NCBI GenBank assembly: GCA_958412345.1 | Contig: CATYSO010000005.1 | Span: 59,077 to 123,076, forward strand | Direction of reading: 5' to 3' | Length of the DNA stretch: 64,000 nucleotides | Source: an uncultured Collinsella sp. | GTDB taxonomy: Bacteria; Actinomycetota; Coriobacteriia; Coriobacteriales; Coriobacteriaceae | Shown: one piece after another, positions 43,731 through 52,630 of the stretch | How the letters are laid out: every line of letters begins with the position of its first letter | Position numbering within the stretch: position 1 is the first letter of the stretch | Notes under the pieces: generated by a model | Database searches by the model: none | The model's input: the letters and a program-made list of their open reading frames with translations, nothing else | Told to the model about the DNA's origin: nothing | Program-made: the position numbers and the translations under genes

Positions 43731-44159
43731 GTGGTCGCGCTTGCGCTGGACATAGGGGAGACCAGGATCGGTATCGCCGTCTCGAGCCGTGATGGCAAGA
43801 TGGCGATGCCCGTCAAGGTGCTCCCGGCTGCAGAGGTCACCGGTATGGCCAAGACGTTCCGCTACCTGGTCGAGGACCATGAGCCCGATATCCTGGTAAG
43901 CGGGCGTCCCTTGACCATGGCCGGTGAGCCTGGCCCCCAGGCCGAGCGCGTCGCCGCCGTGGCCCAAAAGATTGCCGACGAGCTCGAACTTCCGCTGGAG
44001 TTTGAGGATGAGCGTCTGTCCTCGCAGGAGGCCAAACGAATCCTGCGAGAGCAGGGGCTCAACGAAAAGCAGATGAGGGGCAAGATTGACATGATTGCCG
44101 CCAGCCTGTTTTTGCAGACGTGGCTTGATCGTAAAAACGAGGAGGTTTCGCATGCCTAG
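43731..44159 (+). CDS. ruvX: Holliday-junction resolvase-like / pre-16S rRNA nuclease YqgF
   Basis: 142 aa RNase H-fold nuclease that matures the 5' end of 16S rRNA in E. coli. ALDIGETRIGIAVS holds the first catalytic Asp, VSGRPLTMAGEPGPQAERV the VGLP-like loop, and LEFEDERLSSQEA the conserved D-E-R. GTG 43731 is the only sensible start. The alaS-ruvX-mltG order is common. It overlaps mltG by 8 bp. Confidence 0.93.
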   Translation: MVALALDIGETRIGIAVSSRDGKMAMPVKVLPAAEVTGMAKTFRYLVEDHEPDILVSGRPLTMAGEPGPQAERVAAVAQKIADELELPLEFEDERLSSQEAKRILREQGLNEKQMRGKIDMIAASLFLQTWLDRKNEEVSHA

Positions 44160-45585
44160 CGCTCCCGATCCGCGCCAGCCGAATCGTACACGTCAGCCGG
44201 CGTCGCGCCCTGCCCAGCCTTGCCAGCGTCCGGCACAGCCGACGCAGCGTGCATCTCAGCCTGCCGCGCGCCCGGTGCAGTCCTTCTCTCATTCGGCCCA
44301 ACCTGTTCAACGGACGGGTCAGCAGCCTTCTGCTCGTTCGGTTCAGCATTCGACTTCTCACGCGGCTCAGCAGCCCACTGCTCGTACGGCCCAGCCTGCA
44401 GGCGGCACCCGCTTTAAGCAGCAGGCGCCTACCCAGCGAACGCAGGCCCCCCAATCGCATTCGCATCACGCTCGCGGTTCGCATGGCGTTGCTCCGGCGA
44501 CCCGCTCGAGCTACAACACGCATGCTCGTCGCGGTGCTCAAAAGAAGAGTTCTCCGGTTCCTATGATCATCGGCGTTGTGGTGGCCGTAATCGCGCTTGC
44601 TACTATCGCTTTCTTTGTCGTGCCGGCCGTCAAGGGCTTCTTTACCGGTGGGGACGTGAACGTCGCGGCTGGTCAGCAGGTCACCATTACGATTCCCGAC
44701 GGTGCCTCGGGTGACACGATCGCCTCGATTCTCTCCGAGAACCATATTGTCGAGAATCCTAAGGATTACTACGCGGCGGTCAAAAAGCTCAACGCCGATA
44801 TGTCGCTCAAGCCTGGCACCTACTCGTTTACCACGCTCATGGATGCGACGAAGGTCGTCCAGCAGCTCATGGAGGGTCCCAATGCCGGATCCAATACGCT
44901 TACGATTCCAGAGGGCTTGACCGTTGACCAGGTAGCCGATCGTGTGGCACAGGCTTATGACAGCATTTCTAAGGAAGACTTCCTTAACCAGGCCAAGGCC
45001 TCCTACTACGTAAATGACTATGGCTTCCTGAAAGATGCCGCGAACGATTCGCTTGAGGGTTTCCTGTTCCCTAAGACGTATTCATTGGGCGATTCGCCCA
45101 CGGCAGATGATGTGATTCGCGCCATGCTCGACCAGTTTAAGGCCGAGTACAAGTCGCTCGACTTTGCCGGCTGTGAGGCCAAGATCAAGGAGCGCTACGG
45201 CGTGGAGATGTCAGACTACGACATCGTCAACCTTGCCTCCATCGTCGAGCGCGAGGGTCTCAACGCCGATCAGCGCGCGCATGTGGCATCGGTGTTCTAC
45301 AACCGCTTGGCGGGCAAGCTTGATGGCCTGCGTTATCTCAACAGCGATGCGACCATGATGTATGTCACTGGCGGCGAGGTTACCGCCGACGACCTGCAGA
45401 GCGATAGTCCGTATAACACCTATAAGCACGAGGGCCTGCCACCCACGCCCATCTGCTCTCCGTCGCTCGAGGCACTCAAGGCCACGCTTGAGCCGACCGA
45501 CTCCGATGACCTGTATTTCTACATTACGCAGGACGAGGAGTACTTCTCGCAAACTTACGAAGAGCATCAACAGTCTTGGAATTAG
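44152..45585 (+). CDS. mltG: Endolytic murein transglycosylase MltG with long disordered N-terminus
   Basis: Cuts nascent glycan strands and limits peptidoglycan chain length. ATG 44152 behind GAGGAGG. Residues about 1-130 are a low-complexity cytoplasmic region of Gln, Pro, Ala, Arg, Ser and His with recurring AQP / RPAQ pieces. A single membrane helix (PMIIGVVVAVIALATIAFFVVPAV) follows, then a LysM-like part and the YceG catalytic domain with LASIVEREG (catalytic Glu), VFYNRL and YNTYKHEGLPPTPI. 477 aa. Confidence 0.92.
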   Translation: MPSAPDPRQPNRTRQPASRPAQPCQRPAQPTQRASQPAARPVQSFSHSAQPVQRTGQQPSARSVQHSTSHAAQQPTARTAQPAGGTRFKQQAPTQRTQAPQSHSHHARGSHGVAPATRSSYNTHARRGAQKKSSPVPMIIGVVVAVIALATIAFFVVPAVKGFFTGGDVNVAAGQQVTITIPDGASGDTIASILSENHIVENPKDYYAAVKKLNADMSLKPGTYSFTTLMDATKVVQQLMEGPNAGSNTLTIPEGLTVDQVADRVAQAYDSISKEDFLNQAKASYYVNDYGFLKDAANDSLEGFLFPKTYSLGDSPTADDVIRAMLDQFKAEYKSLDFAGCEAKIKERYGVEMSDYDIVNLASIVEREGLNADQRAHVASVFYNRLAGKLDGLRYLNSDATMMYVTGGEVTADDLQSDSPYNTYKHEGLPPTPICSPSLEALKATLEPTDSDDLYFYITQDEEYFSQTYEEHQQSWN

Positions 45586-45586
45586 C

Positions 45587-46084
45587 ATGAGGATTTTTAG
45601 CCCCAAACGATACGTTGCCTCGGTCGATCGCATCGACCTTGATACCCTGTGGGCCGACGGCAAACGCGCCATTCTGCTCGATCGCGATAACACCCTGGTG
45701 CCGCGCGACACCGAGCAGGTTCCCGCCACGGTTTCCGCTTGGCTTGACGCCGCCCGCGCCAAAGGCTTTAAGCTGTGTATGGTGTCCAACAACTGGCATC
45801 GCGATCAGGTCATGAGCTCTGCACGCGAGCTGGGACTCGAGGCCATCAGCCACGCCATGAAGCCCGCCCCGTTTGCCTTGAAGGCGGGTCTTAAGCGCCT
45901 CGGCGGCACGGCAGACGAGGCGGTGCTGATCGGCGATCAGCTGTACACAGACGTGTGGAGCGGTAATTTTGCCGGTGTTGACACTATTCTGGTCAAGCCG
46001 CAGGCAACCCAGGACCTGTGGTACACGCAGATCTTCCGTATCTTTGAGCGCCGGGCCCTGCGCGACCTTCCCTGCGAGGAATAG
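45587..46084 (+). CDS. yqeG: YqeG-type HAD phosphatase (family IIIA)
   Basis: 165 aa. The HAD motif I is AILLDRDNTLVPRD (DxDxT), motif II MVSNNWH and motif IV DEAVLIGDQLYTDVWSG. Related to phosphatidylglycerophosphatase-type HADs; the substrate is not certain. ATG 45587 begins one base after the mltG stop. It precedes aroK, as yqeG precedes aroE in Bacillus. Confidence 0.87.
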   Translation: MRIFSPKRYVASVDRIDLDTLWADGKRAILLDRDNTLVPRDTEQVPATVSAWLDAARAKGFKLCMVSNNWHRDQVMSSARELGLEAISHAMKPAPFALKAGLKRLGGTADEAVLIGDQLYTDVWSGNFAGVDTILVKPQATQDLWYTQIFRIFERRALRDLPCEE

Positions 46085-46092
46085 GTTTCGCC

Positions 46093-46626
46093 ATGTCTCA
46101 GCACATCAAACACGGCTGCGACCATATTTTCTTTATCGGCTTTTTGGGCGCGGGCAAGTCGACGCTCGCGCGTAACGTGGGCACTATGTTCAAGCGTCGA
46201 TTCATCGATACCGATCGTTTGGTTGTGCGTCGATGTGGCAAGTCGGTGACCGAGATATTTGAGACCGAGGGCGAGGATCGTTTTCGCGAGCTCGAGACCT
46301 CGGCACTCCGTTCGCTTCAAAGCGAGCGCAGCCTGCTGGTGTCGTGCGGGGGTGGCATCGTCGAGACGCCGGTGAACATTGAGCTGATGCACGAGATGGG
46401 TATATGCGTGTACCTCGAAGGCGACTTTGAGGACTCGTTGCGCCAGATTCGCCGCTCCGATACCCGGCCCGATTTCCGCTCGCCCGAGCACGCTGCGCGC
46501 CTGTTTGAGCATCGCCGTCCGCTGTACCGCCAGGCCGCCGATATTACCCTTGATATTCGCAACAAGTCCTTCGAGGACGTTTCCTACCTTTGTGCCGAGA
46601 TGCTTTTGGAGCGTGGACTGCTATGA
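46093..46626 (+). CDS. aroK: Shikimate kinase
   Basis: Phosphorylates shikimate in the aromatic amino-acid pathway. 177 aa. P-loop GFLGAGKSTLARNVG, FIDTDRLVVRRCGKSVTEIF (shikimate Asp), RFRELETSAL, and VSCGGGIVETPVN are the family motifs. A lid Arg is in RRSDTRPDFRS. It overlaps the following AroB-like gene by 4 bp. Confidence 0.93.
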   Translation: MSQHIKHGCDHIFFIGFLGAGKSTLARNVGTMFKRRFIDTDRLVVRRCGKSVTEIFETEGEDRFRELETSALRSLQSERSLLVSCGGGIVETPVNIELMHEMGICVYLEGDFEDSLRQIRRSDTRPDFRSPEHAARLFEHRRPLYRQAADITLDIRNKSFEDVSYLCAEMLLERGLL

Positions 46627-47732
46627 TTCGCCGTCAACTTATCAATTTCCAAAACCGCAGTGTCGATGTCCGCGTCGGATTGGGCGCGTTCGAGGAGCTG
46701 CCGCGCATGTTTGCCTCGGCTGTGGGCAAGCCTAAGCGCGCGATGGTGGTTTGGAATGACGCCACATCCGAGCGTTTTGGCGAGGTCGTCGAGCATGCAC
46801 TGGTTGACGCCGGTTTTGCCGTGTCGTTGCTCGTCCTCGAGGTTTCGCCTGCCGGTGCTACGCTGGTCGATGCCGATACCGTCTTTGGCGCCCTGTCGGC
46901 TAATGGCATTACCTGTGACGATCTCGTTGTCGCTGTCGGCGACACGGCGACCTGCTCAGTCGTTTGCTGGTGTGCCAATCAGTGGTGCGGTCGCACCGAG
47001 TGCGCCTTGCTGCCGACGACGTTTGACGCCATGCTCACGGTCGCGACGACCATGAAGCCGCTCGTTGCCTCGTCGGCGAATGCGCTTCCCGCTATCGCGT
47101 TCCGTCCCGAGCCGGGCTTGGTCGTGTGTGACCTCGACCTTGTTCGTGAGGCGGGCCCCGAGGACCTTAAGCTCGGTTATGCGGTACTTGTTGGCACCAT
47201 GCTTTCGAGCAGCAAGTCCCGCTGGAATCAGTTTACTGAGACCGTCCCCGAGATTCTCGCGGGCGAGGAGGTCGCGCTCGTCAATGCCGTTCAGTGGTCT
47301 CAGACTGCCCGTAAGGACGTACTGATGGCCACGAACCCGAGCGCCCGCCATGCGCTCGATTTTGGCAAGATGGGGGAGCGTTCCCTGCGCGTTTGCTTGG
47401 GCGATGCCGCTTCGCAGGTCCCTGCCTACCAGCTGTTGTCCGAGGGCATGCGCTTTGAGGCTCGCCTAGCACATGATGCCTGTGACTTCGATATCGATTA
47501 CGTTTTTGAGGTCGATGACTGCCTGGAGGACTTTGGTATCGAGGAGCTTGCCTTCGATCTGGAGCCTGCCGCATATATCGAGGAGTTCCGCAGGCAGCAG
47601 TTTGCCCGCTCGAACCGTAGCATGTTGCCACTGCCCGCGGCGCTCGGCGCCATTCGTCTAACGAGTGTTGAGGACGAGGTTCTCGACCGCCATGCTCACG
47701 CCTACTTGGCTTCTCGCAAAGAACTTCTCTAA
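46623..47732 (+). CDS. Divergent 3-dehydroquinate synthase homologue, probably without AroB activity
   Basis: 369 aa, ATG inside the aroK stop (ATGA). The fold is recognisable from ALLPTTFDAMLTV (AroB: VPTTLLSQVDSSV), LVVCDLDLVREAGPEDLKLGYA ([22 protein letters not shown]) and HALDFGKMGERS (LLNLGHTFGHAI). The GGGVVGD loop is shortened to VAVGDTAT. GGKTAVN is lost. All three metal ligands appear changed: Glu of AEVIKYG to Val, His of GHTFGHA to Lys, and the HGEAV His is absent. It may have a new or structural role, or the alignment in these loops may be misleading. Confidence 0.72.
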   Translation: MIRRQLINFQNRSVDVRVGLGAFEELPRMFASAVGKPKRAMVVWNDATSERFGEVVEHALVDAGFAVSLLVLEVSPAGATLVDADTVFGALSANGITCDDLVVAVGDTATCSVVCWCANQWCGRTECALLPTTFDAMLTVATTMKPLVASSANALPAIAFRPEPGLVVCDLDLVREAGPEDLKLGYAVLVGTMLSSSKSRWNQFTETVPEILAGEEVALVNAVQWSQTARKDVLMATNPSARHALDFGKMGERSLRVCLGDAASQVPAYQLLSEGMRFEARLAHDACDFDIDYVFEVDDCLEDFGIEELAFDLEPAAYIEEFRRQQFARSNRSMLPLPAALGAIRLTSVEDEVLDRHAHAYLASRKELL

Positions 47733-47738
47733 GTTTTA

Positions 47739-47766
47739 TTGACATCCATCGTCTTTCGTATCATGT
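47739..47766 (+). promoter_or_regulatory. Possible pepP promoter
   Basis: A consensus TTGACA (47739-47744) with 16 bp to TCATGT (47761-47766), a weak -10 box. The 132-bp gap otherwise holds no gene. Confidence 0.45.
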
Positions 47767-47864
47767 TGGGGAGCGGGTTTTCAATCGGTTGCGGATCGCA
47801 TGCGATTCCGTCGTTCGGTTGAGGCCCGTTCCGTCTTTATGGAGACAACAAGAAAGGAATCTGC

Positions 47865-48995
47865 ATGTCTGAGTTTGCTGCCGGTCCTGCCGGTCGTATC
47901 GAGCGTGTCCGTGCCCTGATGACTGAGCGCGGCTACGACGCTATCGTCGTGCGCGACGAGGCCAACCTTCGTTGGCTCACGGGCGTGAAGGGCGTCTTCG
48001 ACTACACCTTCGAGTTCCCGCACGCGGCGTTTATTACGGCTGACCAGTGCCTGTTCCATACCGATTCGCGCTACCTCAACAGCTTTGAGGAGAACACGCC
48101 CGCCGGCAGCCCCTGGGTCTACGACATGGACGAGGGCACCATCCCCGGCTGGGTCGCCGGCAAGATCGCGGCCAACAAGTGCCGCGTCTGCGCTGTCGAG
48201 GATGACATGCAGATCAACTTCTACCAGGGTATTCAGCGTGGTCTGGAGGATCGTTCCGTCGCCTGCATGTTGCCGCTGATGCATGACGACATTCGCAAGA
48301 TGCGCGCCATCAAGGACGCCGAGGAGATCGAGCTCATGCGCCATGCGCAGTCGATTACCGACGCCGCCTTCCAGCACATGCTCGGCTATATTAAGCTCGG
48401 TATGACCGAGAAGCAGGTCCGCAACGAGCTCGAGAACTTTATGTTCGCTAACGGTGCCGATAGCCTGGCCTTTGGCTCCATCGTCGCGAGCGGTCCCAAC
48501 ACCGCCAATCCGCATGCCGTTCCGAGCGACCGTGTGATCGAGAAAGGCGACTTTGTCCTGATGGACTACGGCGCGGGCTACTGCGACTATCGCTCCGATA
48601 TGACGCGTACCGTCGTGATGGGCGAGCCCACGCAGGAGCAGCTCGACCTGTACGCGCTCGTGCGCCGCACCCACGAGGAGTGTGTCGCCGCCATCCATCC
48701 GGGCGTCGAGGGCAACGACATATTCAAGCTCTCCAAGAAGATCATCGGCGATGCCGGCTATGGCGATTACTACAACCATGGTCTGGGCCACGGCGTGGGC
48801 ATCGACATCCACGAGCTGCCTAACTTCAATCGCAGCAAGAATATCATCGAGGTCGGCTCGGTTATCACCATGGAGCCCGGCGTGTACCTGCCCGGCGTGG
48901 GCGGCGTGCGCCTGGAGGACTACGGCGTCGTCACCGAGAACGGCTACGAGCCCTTCACCAAGACGCCGCATGACCTTCACGTCATCGACTGCTAG
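47865..48995 (+). CDS. pepP: Xaa-Pro aminopeptidase (M24B metallopeptidase)
   Basis: Removes N-terminal residues before proline. 376 aa, AAGAAAGGA before the ATG. Creatinase-type N-domain, then the M24 site: Asp ligands in [18 protein letters not shown], His in [14 protein letters not shown], Glu in [11 protein letters not shown] and in VRLEDYGVV. The pepP-efp pair is widespread and is consistent with both genes handling proline-rich proteins. Confidence 0.94.
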   Translation: MSEFAAGPAGRIERVRALMTERGYDAIVVRDEANLRWLTGVKGVFDYTFEFPHAAFITADQCLFHTDSRYLNSFEENTPAGSPWVYDMDEGTIPGWVAGKIAANKCRVCAVEDDMQINFYQGIQRGLEDRSVACMLPLMHDDIRKMRAIKDAEEIELMRHAQSITDAAFQHMLGYIKLGMTEKQVRNELENFMFANGADSLAFGSIVASGPNTANPHAVPSDRVIEKGDFVLMDYGAGYCDYRSDMTRTVVMGEPTQEQLDLYALVRRTHEECVAAIHPGVEGNDIFKLSKKIIGDAGYGDYYNHGLGHGVGIDIHELPNFNRSKNIIEVGSVITMEPGVYLPGVGGVRLEDYGVVTENGYEPFTKTPHDLHVIDC

Positions 48996-49016
48996 CCCAC
49001 TTCGATAGATTTTTGG

Positions 49017-49059
49017 GCGGGGCGTCCGGAGCAATTCGGGCGCCCCGCGTTCTCTTTTT
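49017..49059 (+). terminator. pepP terminator
   Basis: GCGGGGCGTCCG and CGGGCGCCCCGC pair, followed by GTTCTCTTTTT. efp, 95 bp on, therefore probably has its own promoter. Confidence 0.8.
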
Positions 49060-49153
49060 ATGCGCTCGCTGCAGGCGCCGTCTGCAAGTGTATAATTTCG
49101 GTCGTATGTAATTTGGACGCTTGTGCGTTCTGCCCATAAGAAGAAAGGTCGCT

Positions 49154-49717
49154 ATGCCTACCATTTCTACCGCCGACTTCAAGAACGGCCTCGGTCTCCG
49201 TATTAAGGACAAGGTCTACACCATCGTCGAGTTCCAGCACGTCAAGCCGGGCAAGGGCGGCGCGTTTGTGCGCTACAAGACCCGCGACATCAAGAGCGGC
49301 CGCGTCGTCGAGAACACCTGCAACGCCGGTACCAAGTTCGAGAGCGTCATGCTCACCACCCGTGAGTTCCAGTACCTCTACAACGATGGCACCGACTACA
49401 TCTTCATGGACAACGAGTCCTATGAGCAGGTTCCCGTTCCCGAGGACATGGTGGGCGAGAACTCCAAGTGGCTGCGCGAGAACGACATCTGCCAGCTGCT
49501 CTTCGCCGACGACGAGCTCATGGGCGTGACCCCGCCGATGTTCATCGAGACCACCATCGTCCAGACCGACCCGGGCTTTAAGGGTGACACCGTCCAGGGT
49601 TCCACCAAGCCGGCCACGATCGACACCGGCGCTGTCATCCAGGTCCCCATGTACCTCAACGAGGGCGAGGTCATCAAGGTTGACACCCGCGACGGCAAGT
49701 TCGTCTCCCGCGTCTAG
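49154..49717 (+). CDS. efp: Elongation factor P
   Basis: Relieves ribosome stalling on polyproline. 187 aa. AAGAAAGG before ATG 49154. Three beta-barrel domains; the tip loop KPGKGGAFVRYK carries the Lys that is modified in other bacteria. Start MPTISTADFKNGL is typical. No obvious modification enzyme gene (epmA, earP, ymfI) is adjacent. Confidence 0.96.
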   Translation: MPTISTADFKNGLGLRIKDKVYTIVEFQHVKPGKGGAFVRYKTRDIKSGRVVENTCNAGTKFESVMLTTREFQYLYNDGTDYIFMDNESYEQVPVPEDMVGENSKWLRENDICQLLFADDELMGVTPPMFIETTIVQTDPGFKGDTVQGSTKPATIDTGAVIQVPMYLNEGEVIKVDTRDGKFVSRV

Positions 49718-49741
49718 CAACCAACTCTTCTAGGAGGACTC

Positions 49742-50104
49742 ATGCCCCAGGAAATCAAGATTGACGGCATCGGCATTTCGCCCGATGTTCTGACCGCCAT
49801 CGTCTCGCGCGCCGTGTCGGATGTCGAGGGCATCGCCTCCGTTGGCGTCAAGGACCTTGCCACCAACCTTGTCTCCATGATGCTCTCGTCCAAGGCCCCG
49901 GCTTCCGAGCCGGCGGTCGAGGCCGAGGTCATCGGCGACAAGCTCGCACTCACCGTGCGTGTCGTGGTGTTCTTTGGCTATCCGTTCAAGAAACTCGCCG
50001 AGGCCGTTCGCGCCGCCGTGGTCGCTGCCATCGATGCCCAGGTGGGCGTTGAGGTCGAGCGCGTTGACGTTTGCATCGACGGCCTCGTTTTCCCCAAGGA
50101 GTAA
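49742..50104 (+). CDS. Asp23/YqhY family protein
   Basis: 120 aa, AGGAGG before ATG 49742. The Asp23 core runs from IGISPDVLTAIVSRAVSDVEGI to VDVCIDGLVF. Position between efp and nusB matches yqhY of Firmicutes, which has been linked to fatty-acid synthesis control. A second family member is at 2571; the two are diverged. Confidence 0.87.
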   Translation: MPQEIKIDGIGISPDVLTAIVSRAVSDVEGIASVGVKDLATNLVSMMLSSKAPASEPAVEAEVIGDKLALTVRVVVFFGYPFKKLAEAVRAAVVAAIDAQVGVEVERVDVCIDGLVFPKE

Positions 50105-50107
50105 CCT

Positions 50108-50692
50108 TTGAGCCTTAAGGTTTATCGCGGGCGCACGCTTGCCCGCAGTCAGGCGCTGCAGCTGCTGTTCCAGGCCGAGGCCACGGACAGCCCGCTCGAG
50201 CGCGTCCTCGAGGGCGATTTCCTGATTTCGAAGGGTCCCCTCGACCCCTATGCGCTGGAGCTGTGCCGCGGTGCCTACGAGCATATCGACCGCATCGACT
50301 GCGCCCTGCGCTCCGTTGCCAAAAACTGGGATCTTATGCGCATGCCCGGCGCCGACCGTAACCTGCTGCGTATCGCCGTCTACGAGATGCGCTTCCTCAC
50401 CGACGAGGAGGTCTCGGACGCCATTGTGATCAACGAGGCTGTCGAGCTTGCCAAGGCCTATGGCACCGACCAGTCCGCGTCGTTTGTCAACGGCGTGCTG
50501 GGCAAGATTGCTCGTAGCGAGGAGCTGCCGGGCGAGGACCTGTATCAGGAGCTGCTGGCCGAGGACCGTGCCCGTGAGGAGGCCCAGGCTGCCGAGGCTG
50601 CCGCCAAGGTTGCCGCCGCTCAGGCTGCGGCCGGCGTTCTCGTTGAGGATGCCGAGGTCGCCGAGGCCGAGACCGGTACCGTCGAGGAGTAG
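50108..50692 (+). CDS. nusB: Transcription antitermination factor NusB
   Basis: Part of the rRNA antitermination complex. 194 aa; TTG 50108, three bases after the preceding stop. LARSQALQLLFQAEAT at the start and ADRNLLRIAVYEMRF ... DAIVINEAVELAKAYGTDQSASFVNGVLGKI are the all-helical NusB core. The last 45 residues are an Ala/Glu-rich extension not found in short NusB proteins. Confidence 0.92.
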   Translation: MSLKVYRGRTLARSQALQLLFQAEATDSPLERVLEGDFLISKGPLDPYALELCRGAYEHIDRIDCALRSVAKNWDLMRMPGADRNLLRIAVYEMRFLTDEEVSDAIVINEAVELAKAYGTDQSASFVNGVLGKIARSEELPGEDLYQELLAEDRAREEAQAAEAAAKVAAAQAAAGVLVEDAEVAEAETGTVEE

Positions 50693-50694
50693 CC

Positions 50695-50961
50695 ATGCCA
50701 GAGGGTTCCGTCCGCAACTTCGACGAGATCTCGGACCGCTTGGATCAGATCATTGCGACCGTTCGCTCCAAGGATACGTCCTTGGAGCGTTCGCTCGATC
50801 TGTTTGACGAGGCGATCGAGCTGGGCTCCCGTGCGGTCGACATGGTCGATAAGTTTGAGCTGACGCCTCGCGAGGCCGATAAGCTCGAGCAGGAATATGA
50901 TGAGGACGCGGCAAACGAATCCCAGGATAGCCAGGCCGCGTCCCCGGATACGAATGGTTGA
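50695..50961 (+). CDS. xseB: Exodeoxyribonuclease VII small subunit
   Basis: 88 aa. FDEISDRLDQIIATVRSKDTSLERSLDLFDEAIELG is the XseB helix-hairpin pattern, followed by an acidic tail. It normally pairs with XseA, which is not in the window; often xseA is just upstream of xseB, so its absence here is a departure. Stop overlaps tlyA (TGATG). Confidence 0.88.
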   Translation: MPEGSVRNFDEISDRLDQIIATVRSKDTSLERSLDLFDEAIELGSRAVDMVDKFELTPREADKLEQEYDEDAANESQDSQAASPDTNG

Positions 50962-51773
50962 TGGCATTCATGAAACGCGTGCGTCTTGATGACGAACTGA
51001 TTTCACAGGGCATCTGCGCCGATCGCGCGGATGCCCTTCGCACTCTTATGGCCGGCTTGGTCTCGAGTGGCGGCGAGCGCTTGACTTCGCCGGGCCTTAA
51101 GGTGACCCCGGGCCTGCCGCTGCACGTGAAGGGGCGCATTCCCTATGTTGGGCGCGGCGGTCTTAAGCTCGAAGGCGCGCTTGATGCGTTTGGTATCAAT
51201 CCGACGGGCCTTGCCTGTCTGGATGTGGGCTGCTCTACCGGCGGCTTTACCGATTGCCTGCTCAAGCGCGGAGCTGCGACCGTTGTCTCGGTGGACGTGG
51301 GTCGCGCCCAGTTCGATTGGTCGTTGCGTCAGGACGATCGCGTGACGCTGCATGAGCGCACAAACGTGACGCAGCTGCCTGAGCTTGGCTATGCCGGCGC
51401 CATCGACCTGGCAGTGTGTGATGTCTCGTTTACCAGCATCGCGAACATTATCGATGCGGTGCTGGCGTGCCTGGCGCCTACGGGTGCATTCTGCACGCTC
51501 GTAAAGCCGCAGTTTGAGGCTCCGGCGGCGCTGGTGGGCGAGGGCGGCATTGTGACCGATCCCGCCGTGCGATGCGATACACTCGTGGCGGCGGTTGAGC
51601 TCTTTGCTGCCAAGGGCCTGTTCCCGGTCGATGTGTGCGTGTCACCCATTCATGGTGCCAAGGGCAACGTTGAGTTTTTCCTGTACGGCACGAGATTTGA
51701 CCCCGGCGACCGCACGCAAGACGAGCTGCAATCCCAGGTATCGGTTTTGAGCGAGAAAGCTGCAACGCTATGA
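50961..51773 (+). CDS. tlyA: TlyA family rRNA methyltransferase
   Basis: Family members 2'-O-methylate 16S/23S rRNA cytidines and affect capreomycin susceptibility. An S4 RNA-binding domain (KRVRLDDELISQGIC...) is followed by VGRGGLKLEGALDAF and the SAM site CLDVGCSTGGFTDCLLKRGA, then VCDVSFTSI and KPQFEA. ATG 50961 overlaps the xseB stop; ATG 50970 is an alternative. 270 aa. The xseB-tlyA-nadK-recN run is a conserved Gram-positive arrangement. Confidence 0.93.
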   Translation: MAFMKRVRLDDELISQGICADRADALRTLMAGLVSSGGERLTSPGLKVTPGLPLHVKGRIPYVGRGGLKLEGALDAFGINPTGLACLDVGCSTGGFTDCLLKRGAATVVSVDVGRAQFDWSLRQDDRVTLHERTNVTQLPELGYAGAIDLAVCDVSFTSIANIIDAVLACLAPTGAFCTLVKPQFEAPAALVGEGGIVTDPAVRCDTLVAAVELFAAKGLFPVDVCVSPIHGAKGNVEFFLYGTRFDPGDRTQDELQSQVSVLSEKAATL

Positions 51774-52630
51774 AGGTCTTTCTGGTTCCCAATTACTACA
51801 AGCAGGAAGCGGTCGAGAGCGGTCTGATGCTCGAGCTTTGGCTGACGCGCCAGGGCTATGAGGTCGCATGGGCTGCCGACCAGCGATCCAAGATTCAGAG
51901 CACGCCTGATATTGACGGCTCTGATCTGGTCATTACGCTCGGCGGCGACGGCACGCTGCTGCGCGCCGCCCGCATCCTCAACCATCGTGAGATTCCTATC
52001 CTCGGTCTTTCCTATGGTCACCTGGGTTTTTTAACTGCTGCGAGCCCCGAGGAGCGCGACATTCTGCAGGTCGTGAGCGACGCTCTATCCGGCGAGCTGC
52101 ACGTGAGCCGCCGCGCCACCATCGCCGCCGATATCGTTTCGGTGCGAGAAGACGGTACAAAGGATGTCGTGCGCACCTTCGCCCTCAACGACATGGCGCT
52201 TACCCGCGGTCCGCTGTCCGATATGGTCGAGTTCGACATCACGGTGTCGGGCCATCATATCGACCGCCTGCGCGGTGACGGTGTCGTCGTTTCGACGGCG
52301 ACCGGCTCCACTGGCTATGCGCTTTCGGCCGGCGGCCCCATCGTGAGCCCCGACTATACGGGTATGGTCTGCGTACCCATTGCGCCGCACACCATTCAGG
52401 CTCGTGCCTTTTTGACCTCGCCGAGTGATGTCGTCGAGATCTTTATGTCCGATGATCGCCCGAGCGTGCCGGCGATTGCCATCGACGGACAGTTTATTAC
52501 CTGTGATGGCACCGTCGAGAGCGTGGCCGTGCGTCGCGGTCCCGGCGATGTGCTGCTGCTGGATTACGGCCCCGAGAGCTTCTATAACTCGGTGAGCCGC
52601 GTGTTCTACGGAGTGCGTCATGATCGATGA
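51770..52630 (+). CDS. nadK: NAD kinase
   Basis: Makes NADP from NAD. 286 aa. TLGGDGTLLRAARI holds the GGDG motif, FALNDMAL the NE/ND motif, and GVVVSTATGSTGYALSAGGPIV the conserved second half. ATG overlaps the tlyA stop by 4 bp; its own end overlaps recN by 11 bp. Confidence 0.95.
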   Translation: MKVFLVPNYYKQEAVESGLMLELWLTRQGYEVAWAADQRSKIQSTPDIDGSDLVITLGGDGTLLRAARILNHREIPILGLSYGHLGFLTAASPEERDILQVVSDALSGELHVSRRATIAADIVSVREDGTKDVVRTFALNDMALTRGPLSDMVEFDITVSGHHIDRLRGDGVVVSTATGSTGYALSAGGPIVSPDYTGMVCVPIAPHTIQARAFLTSPSDVVEIFMSDDRPSVPAIAIDGQFITCDGTVESVAVRRGPGDVLLLDYGPESFYNSVSRVFYGVRHDR

